Part shown: in pieces, positions 7,221 to 9,953 of the stretch
Layout: every line of letters begins with the position of its first letter
Numbering within the stretch: the first letter of the stretch is position 1
Assembly: GCA_946479805.1 (NCBI GenBank)
Contig: CAMLHP010000078.1
Location: 1 to 9,953, forward strand
Direction of reading: 5' to 3'
DNA: 9,953 nucleotides
Origin: an uncultured Gemmatimonadota bacterium
GTDB taxonomy: Bacteria; Gemmatimonadota; Gemmatimonadetes; Gemmatimonadales; GWC2-71-9
Program-made: the position numbers and the translations under genes
Notes under the pieces: model-generated
Told to the model about the DNA's origin: nothing
The model's input: the letters and a program-made list of their open reading frames with translations, nothing else
Database searches by the model: none

Positions 7221-7244
7221 GGGAGACGCGGCGCGGACGACCGC
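7221..7244. repeat. Inverted, shortened copy of the 50-bp repeat
   Basis: The reverse complement matches 7129-7152 at 23 of 24 positions. Beyond this core the likeness fades, with a probable small deletion, so it looks like a degenerate copy in opposite orientation. It starts ten bases past the stop of the unknown upstream gene. Confidence 0.85.
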
Positions 7245-7251
7245 ATCACCT

Positions 7252-7272
7252 GTTCACGCTGTTGCAGTTCCC
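7252..7272. repeat. 21-bp repeat copy forming the end of the unknown gene
   Basis: It equals 7007-7027 at 18 of 21 positions. The stop TGA (7256-7254) and the last five codons, encoding GTATA, of the upstream gene lie within it. Confidence 0.75.
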
Positions 7273-7994
7273 AACTCCAGCAGGCCCACTGCCCCATGGC
7301 ATCCCGAGACTGTCGCCACCAGGATGCCTGTCGGTCCTGCAGCGGCGCCGGCGCCTGCAAGCAATGCTTCGGCCCGGCGCGCCTCGTCCACGCCAAACAT
7401 CCCCACGCCGAAGATCCGGTGGCGGCAGAAGAACGTTGCCACGCCTGCCACCGGCTGATTTCGGGCCATGCGCGCTGCGAGCGCATGCACCGTCTCCTCC
7501 ATCTGCCAGGCGCGGGGCGCATCGATAACCGGGCAGATGGCCGGTTCGATGCAGTGAACCGGGCAGAGCCAGTCGGCATGGGAGAGATAGCGGGTGCCAT
7601 CGGGTGCCAGCTGGTCGAACGGGGTTCGGCCTGGTTCGGAGACCGTGCCAATACCGACATGCCGGCGGGGCCAGGCCGCTCGCGCGCGCCGCATCAGCCA
7701 GTTCGACATCAGGTGCGGCATGACCGGGGACGGCACAACGGTGTCAGCCGGATCTGCTTCCGGCAGCCACCAGTCGAGAAAGTCATCCCAGTCGGAGGTG
7801 ACCAGCTCCAGCGGTTCGTGCCGCGCGAGATCCCGCGTGGCCTGGCATTCGGGGTCGCGATCAACAACGATGATGCGGCGGCAGTGGAGCTTGCCTCGCT
7901 CGATGGCCGAGAGCAGCTGGCTGGCGTAGAAGGTGCCGTAGCAGCCGCCGCCCACGATCATGATATCGCGGAGGCGGAGCGGCTCGTCGGTCAT
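7254..7994 (-). CDS. Unknown protein: Rossmann-like N-terminus and C-x3-C-x5-C motif
   Basis: I do not recognise the family. The 246-residue product starts with a dinucleotide-binding pattern: a beta strand leading into GGGCYG (15-20), then IIVVDRD (41-47) with Asp45 at the end of the expected second strand, which would suit FAD or NAD(H). After a Trp-rich stretch (DWDDFLDWW, 68-76), the middle holds WLCPVHCIEPAICP with C144, C148 and C154, each C144 and C154 followed by Pro as in some iron-sulfur sites. Other cysteines are C18, C38, C50, C190 and C232. There is no signal peptide or clear membrane segment. The ATG overlaps the stop of the upstream SDR (ATGA) with no ribosome binding site, so translation is probably coupled. 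The C-terminus runs into a repeat. An oxidoreductase or metal-binding role is inference only. Coding status is supported by the overlap, the ordered motifs and uninterrupted length. Confidence 0.75.
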   Translation of the reverse strand: MTDEPLRLRDIMIVGGGCYGTFYASQLLSAIERGKLHCRRIIVVDRDPECQATRDLARHEPLELVTSDWDDFLDWWLPEADPADTVVPSPVMPHLMSNWLMRRARAAWPRRHVGIGTVSEPGRTPFDQLAPDGTRYLSHADWLCPVHCIEPAICPVIDAPRAWQMEETVHALAARMARNQPVAGVATFFCRHRIFGVGMFGVDEARRAEALLAGAGAAAGPTGILVATVSGCHGAVGLLELGTATA

Positions 7995-8722
7995 GTCAGC
8001 AGCCGGCCGCCATCCACCACCAGGACCTCGCCGGTGACGAAGTCACCGTGTTCCAGCAGGTAGAGCAGCGCCTGGACAGCGTCGTCGGGTGTGCCCAGCC
8101 GCCGGAGCGGCGCACCGCGCGCCAGGCGGTCCCTTTCCTCAGCGCTGTAGTCCTCGGGCACCATCACCGTGCCGGGCGCGACGGCATTGACGTTGACCTC
8201 GGGCGCCAGGGCGCGCGCCAGGACCTTCGTCAGCATCACCACACCCGCCTTGCTGAGCGAGTGCACGCTGTAGCTGGGCCACGGCTCCAGGCCACCCAGG
8301 TCGGCGATGTTGACTATCCGGCCCTTGCGCCGCCGGAGCTCCGCGGCGGCTCCCTGGATCAGGAAGTAGAGCGACCGCAGGTTGAGCGCCATGATCTCGT
8401 CGTACAGCTCGACCGTGGTCTCCTCGAACGGCACCCGATGCATCACCGCGGCGCTGTTCACCAGCACATCGAGCGACCCGAGCTCCGCGACTACCTGGTC
8501 CGGCAGCGCCCGCGCCGCCTTGGCGTCGGTCAGGTTGGCCTGAAACAGTTCGGCACGGCCGCCGGCAGCGAGAATCTCCTCGCGCAGCGATGCCGCGCCG
8601 CCGGCTGAGCGGTTGTAGTGCAGCGCCAGCGCCATTCCCTTCCCGGCCAGTGCCGCGGCGAACTCGCGCCCGAGACGTTGCCCCGCCCCCGTGACCAGCG
8701 CGACGCGTCCGGGCAGGTCCAT
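7991..8722 (-). CDS. SDR-family oxidoreductase, pteridine reductase-like, with variant active site
   Basis: This is a 243-residue cytoplasmic short-chain dehydrogenase of normal length. The cofactor motif TGAGQRLG (11-18), with Arg16, and LHYNRSA (34-40), with Arg38, resemble the NADPH-binding segments of pteridine reductases (PTR1/FolM). NSAA (89-92) replaces NNAG, and the helix-4 Asn is N114. In the catalytic segment, Asp141 stands where most SDRs have Ser, as in PTR1, and Lys158 is kept. However, the residue four before the Lys is His154 (codon CAC), not Tyr; Tyr151 is three residues earlier. VNAVAPGT (178-185) and the C-terminal VDGGR follow the family. The gene starts one base after the upstream SDR stop and overlaps the next gene. 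The true substrate is unknown, and activity through His or Tyr151 is uncertain. Confidence 0.88.
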   Translation of the reverse strand: MDLPGRVALVTGAGQRLGREFAAALAGKGMALALHYNRSAGGAASLREEILAAGGRAELFQANLTDAKAARALPDQVVAELGSLDVLVNSAAVMHRVPFEETTVELYDEIMALNLRSLYFLIQGAAAELRRRKGRIVNIADLGGLEPWPSYSVHSLSKAGVVMLTKVLARALAPEVNVNAVAPGTVMVPEDYSAEERDRLARGAPLRRLGTPDDAVQALLYLLEHGDFVTGEVLVVDGGRLLT

Positions 8723-8723
8723 G

Positions 8724-9446
8724 TCAGCTGCCGCCGGGCGTAATGCGGCGAATCTCGCCGGTCATCGTGGCGCCGGGCGCCGCCAGCGCCAGTACCGCCG
8801 AGGTGATGTCACTCATCTCGACGTAGTCGGCGCCGGAGCCGGTGGACTCGACGTTCTCGGCGGTGCGCACCATGGCGGGTGCCACGGCATTGACGCGGAT
8901 GCCTCGCGGCGCGAGCTCCACTGCCAGCGCTCGCGTCAGGCCGGCGACGGCCGCCTTGGCCGCACTGTACACGGCGAGATCGGCGGCGGGTTCGAGCACC
9001 GCCACCGAGGCGAAGTTCACCATGCAGCCGCGGGTGTCGGCAAGCGCGGGAATGGCGGCGCGGGAGACCAGGAAGGTGGTCTTGACGTTGATGGCGATCT
9101 CGCGATCGAAGTCGCCATCGGCCACGCCCTCGACCGGGCCGTAGGTAGTGAGGCCGCCAGCGAGATTGATCACCACGTCGAGCCGGCCGAAGTGCTTGAC
9201 GGCGGTCTCGACCGTGAGGTCGGCGACATCCCGGTGGGTGAGGTCGCCGGCGGCAGGCCGGGCCTCGATGCCGAGGGCTTCGAACTCGCGAACGCGCTGG
9301 GCCACCGCTACTGCATTGCGGTCGGATGCCACGATGCGCGCGCCGGCGCGGCCGAAAGCCAGCGCCACCGCATTGCCTATCTGCCCCGCCCGGCCCACGC
9401 CGGTGATGAGGGCGACCTTGCCACTGAAGTCAGGTGCCTGGCTCAC
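8724..9446 (-). CDS. SDR-family NAD(P)-dependent oxidoreductase
   Basis: This is a 240-residue short-chain dehydrogenase/reductase with a complete active site: N120, S147, Y160 and K164 (YSAAK). The cofactor loop is the less common TGVGRAGQIG (15-24). Asp42 in VASDRN, at the end of the second strand, favours NAD(H). INLAGG (93-98) and VNAVAPAMVRT (185-195) are the other family blocks. Substrate specificity cannot be read; FabG-like 3-oxoacyl reduction or sugar/alcohol oxidation are both possible. The GTG start at 9446 is set by AAGGAG at a spacing of five bases, which overlaps the stop of the PHP gene as TGAAGGAG. In-frame sequence further upstream to 9536 lies over that gene and lacks SDR features. 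The next SDR begins one base after its stop. Confidence 0.9.
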   Translation of the reverse strand: MSQAPDFSGKVALITGVGRAGQIGNAVALAFGRAGARIVASDRNAVAVAQRVREFEALGIEARPAAGDLTHRDVADLTVETAVKHFGRLDVVINLAGGLTTYGPVEGVADGDFDREIAINVKTTFLVSRAAIPALADTRGCMVNFASVAVLEPAADLAVYSAAKAAVAGLTRALAVELAPRGIRVNAVAPAMVRTAENVESTGSGADYVEMSDITSAVLALAAPGATMTGEIRRITPGGS

Positions 9447-9451
9447 TGCTG

Positions 9452-9457
9452 CTCCTT
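9452..9457 (-). promoter_or_regulatory. Ribosome binding site that decides the SDR GTG start
   Basis: AAGGAG (9457 down to 9452) precedes GTG 9446-9444 by five bases. It shares its first base with the PHP gene stop TGA (9459-9457), so the two genes are tightly spaced and probably cotranscribed. Confidence 0.65.
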
Positions 9458-9953
9458 CACGCCGCCCGGCGGGCCTCCAGCGCCTCGAGCCAGGCCAGCG
9501 GTATCTGCTGCGATCCGATAGTGCCGTGCCCGCCATCGGCCATTGAGTCGCCGTGCCAGTCGCTGCCTCCGGTCTCGGCGAGACCGAGGCCGCGGGCGAG
9601 CTCGCCCAGACGGGCGGTCACGTCGGGGCTGTGGCTCGGGTGCCGGACCTCGAGCGCGTCGAGGCCGTCGGCCTGGAAGCGCTCCAGCACGGTGCGGGAT
9701 GCGCGGTCCTTGAGGTGCGCCGCGGAAACCAGCCCACCCACTTCGTGGACCAGCCTTGCCACATCGCGAAGATGGGGCAGCACCTTCTCCACGTAGGCCG
9801 GCCTGCCGCGCCCCAGGAACCGGGCGAAGGCGTCGTTGATGTCGAGTGCGGACGAGCGCGCCACCAGCGCCCGCGCTACGTGGGGGCGGCCGACCGCGGC
9901 CGAGCCGCTCACTGCGAGCACTTCGTCGAAGGTGATCGGCTCGCCCAGGCGGC
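9457..9953 (-). CDS. PHP-domain metal-dependent phosphoesterase, 5' end outside window
   Basis: The last 164 residues of a PHP-family protein are visible; the N-terminus, with the first metal-ligand motifs, is beyond the right edge. The part seen begins RLGEPITFDEV and contains GRPHVARAL, a hallmark of the YciV/RNase AM (TrpH) group of 3',5'-nucleotide phosphatases and 5'-3' exonucleases. A His in VSAAHLKDR follows, where relatives usually have AHP, then EVRHPSHSPD and GSDWHGDS, a metal-binding motif near the C-terminus. Likely role: hydrolysis of 3'-phosphoadenosine 5'-phosphate-type nucleotides or RNA 5' ends, in the cytoplasm. The frame stays open to the edge. It is followed after ten bases by an SDR gene. 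The Leu in place of the usual Pro after the His may be only a subgroup difference. Confidence 0.85.
   Translation of the reverse strand, partial: RLGEPITFDEVLAVSGSAAVGRPHVARALVARSSALDINDAFARFLGRGRPAYVEKVLPHLRDVARLVHEVGGLVSAAHLKDRASRTVLERFQADGLDALEVRHPSHSPDVTARLGELARGLGLAETGGSDWHGDSMADGGHGTIGSQQIPLAWLEALEARRAA

Larger units (their letters stand above)
6942..7253. other. Repeat-filled spacer without a convincing gene
   Basis: This stretch separates the unknown gene from trxB. It holds two 50-bp direct repeats, one inverted copy, a 21-bp tandem pair, a possible -10 element and the trxB ribosome binding site. The minus strand happens to be open across it in one frame, but that reading overlaps both neighbours in other frames and consists largely of translated repeats. 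No tRNA, IS end or T-tailed terminator is seen. Confidence 0.75.

Noticed and set aside
7001..7272. CRISPR array
   Set aside because: There are only two direct copies of 50 bp with a 13-bp gap and tandem 21-bp units; no regular repeat-spacer pattern and no cas genes.
6942..7272. Insertion sequence or integrated element
   Set aside because: There is no transposase or integrase frame, no terminal inverted repeats with target duplication. The tRNA 3' end at 51 is also not followed by an integrase or a duplicated attachment core within the window.
6908..7660. A long minus-strand open frame covering the spacer and parts of two genes
   Set aside because: It overlaps the unknown gene and the trxB start in other frames, and its product is low-complexity Arg-rich translated repeat. 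The neighbouring frames carry recognisable motifs and good start signals.
7017..8063. Plus-strand open frame of 348 codons
   Set aside because: It lies antisense to the unknown gene and the SDR, which have family motifs or coupled starts; its product is His/Arg/Ala-rich without recognisable domains. High GC makes such antisense frames common.
8691..9521. Plus-strand open frame of 276 codons
   Set aside because: It is the antisense shadow of the SDR with a full catalytic set; no domain is visible in the product.

Overview
This is a high-GC window. Apart from a partial tRNA gene at the left edge, every supported gene lies on the minus strand, so the genes are best read from right to left. Short spacers, ATGA/TGATG stop-start overlaps and GTG or TTG starts are common. 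The organism is a high-GC, probably Gram-negative environmental bacterium. Gemmatimonadota or a similar phylum would fit the style of the intergenic repeats, but this is a weak inference; no marker gene settles it.

Right part (9953 to 7254): the 3' part of a PHP-domain phosphoesterase, then two short-chain dehydrogenases (SDRs), then a protein of unknown function with a Rossmann-like N-terminus and a compact three-cysteine motif. The last three genes are almost contiguous (10-nt gap, 1-nt gap, 4-nt overlap) and are probably one transcript. The second SDR resembles pteridine reductases but has His where the catalytic Tyr should be.

Middle spacer (7253 to 6942): about 310 bases with no convincing gene, filled with repeats. 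There are two 50-bp direct copies 63 bp apart, a shorter inverted copy that could form a long stem, a 21-bp tandem pair, and another 21-bp copy that supplies the end of the upstream gene. An AT-rich possible -10 element lies before the next gene.

Left-centre (6941 to 1306): a probable operon of thioredoxin reductase, a glyoxalase II-like metallo-beta-lactamase hydrolase, a GT4 glycosyltransferase, a UPF0104/flippase-like membrane protein, aspartate ammonia-lyase and an Rrf2 regulator with three cysteines. Most of these genes overlap or nearly touch. A rho-independent-type hairpin follows the regulator.

Left end (1244 to 114): a MoeB/ThiF-type adenylyltransferase fused to a rhodanese domain, a sulfur-carrier activating enzyme. 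It converges on the 3' end of a tRNA-Leu(CAG) gene at bases 1-51. The spacer holds short heptamer repeats that run into the 3' end of the moeB-like gene.

The enzymes are mostly familiar redox, sulfur-transfer and envelope housekeeping types. The least explained items are the unknown cysteine-motif protein, the variant SDR and the repeat-filled spacer.
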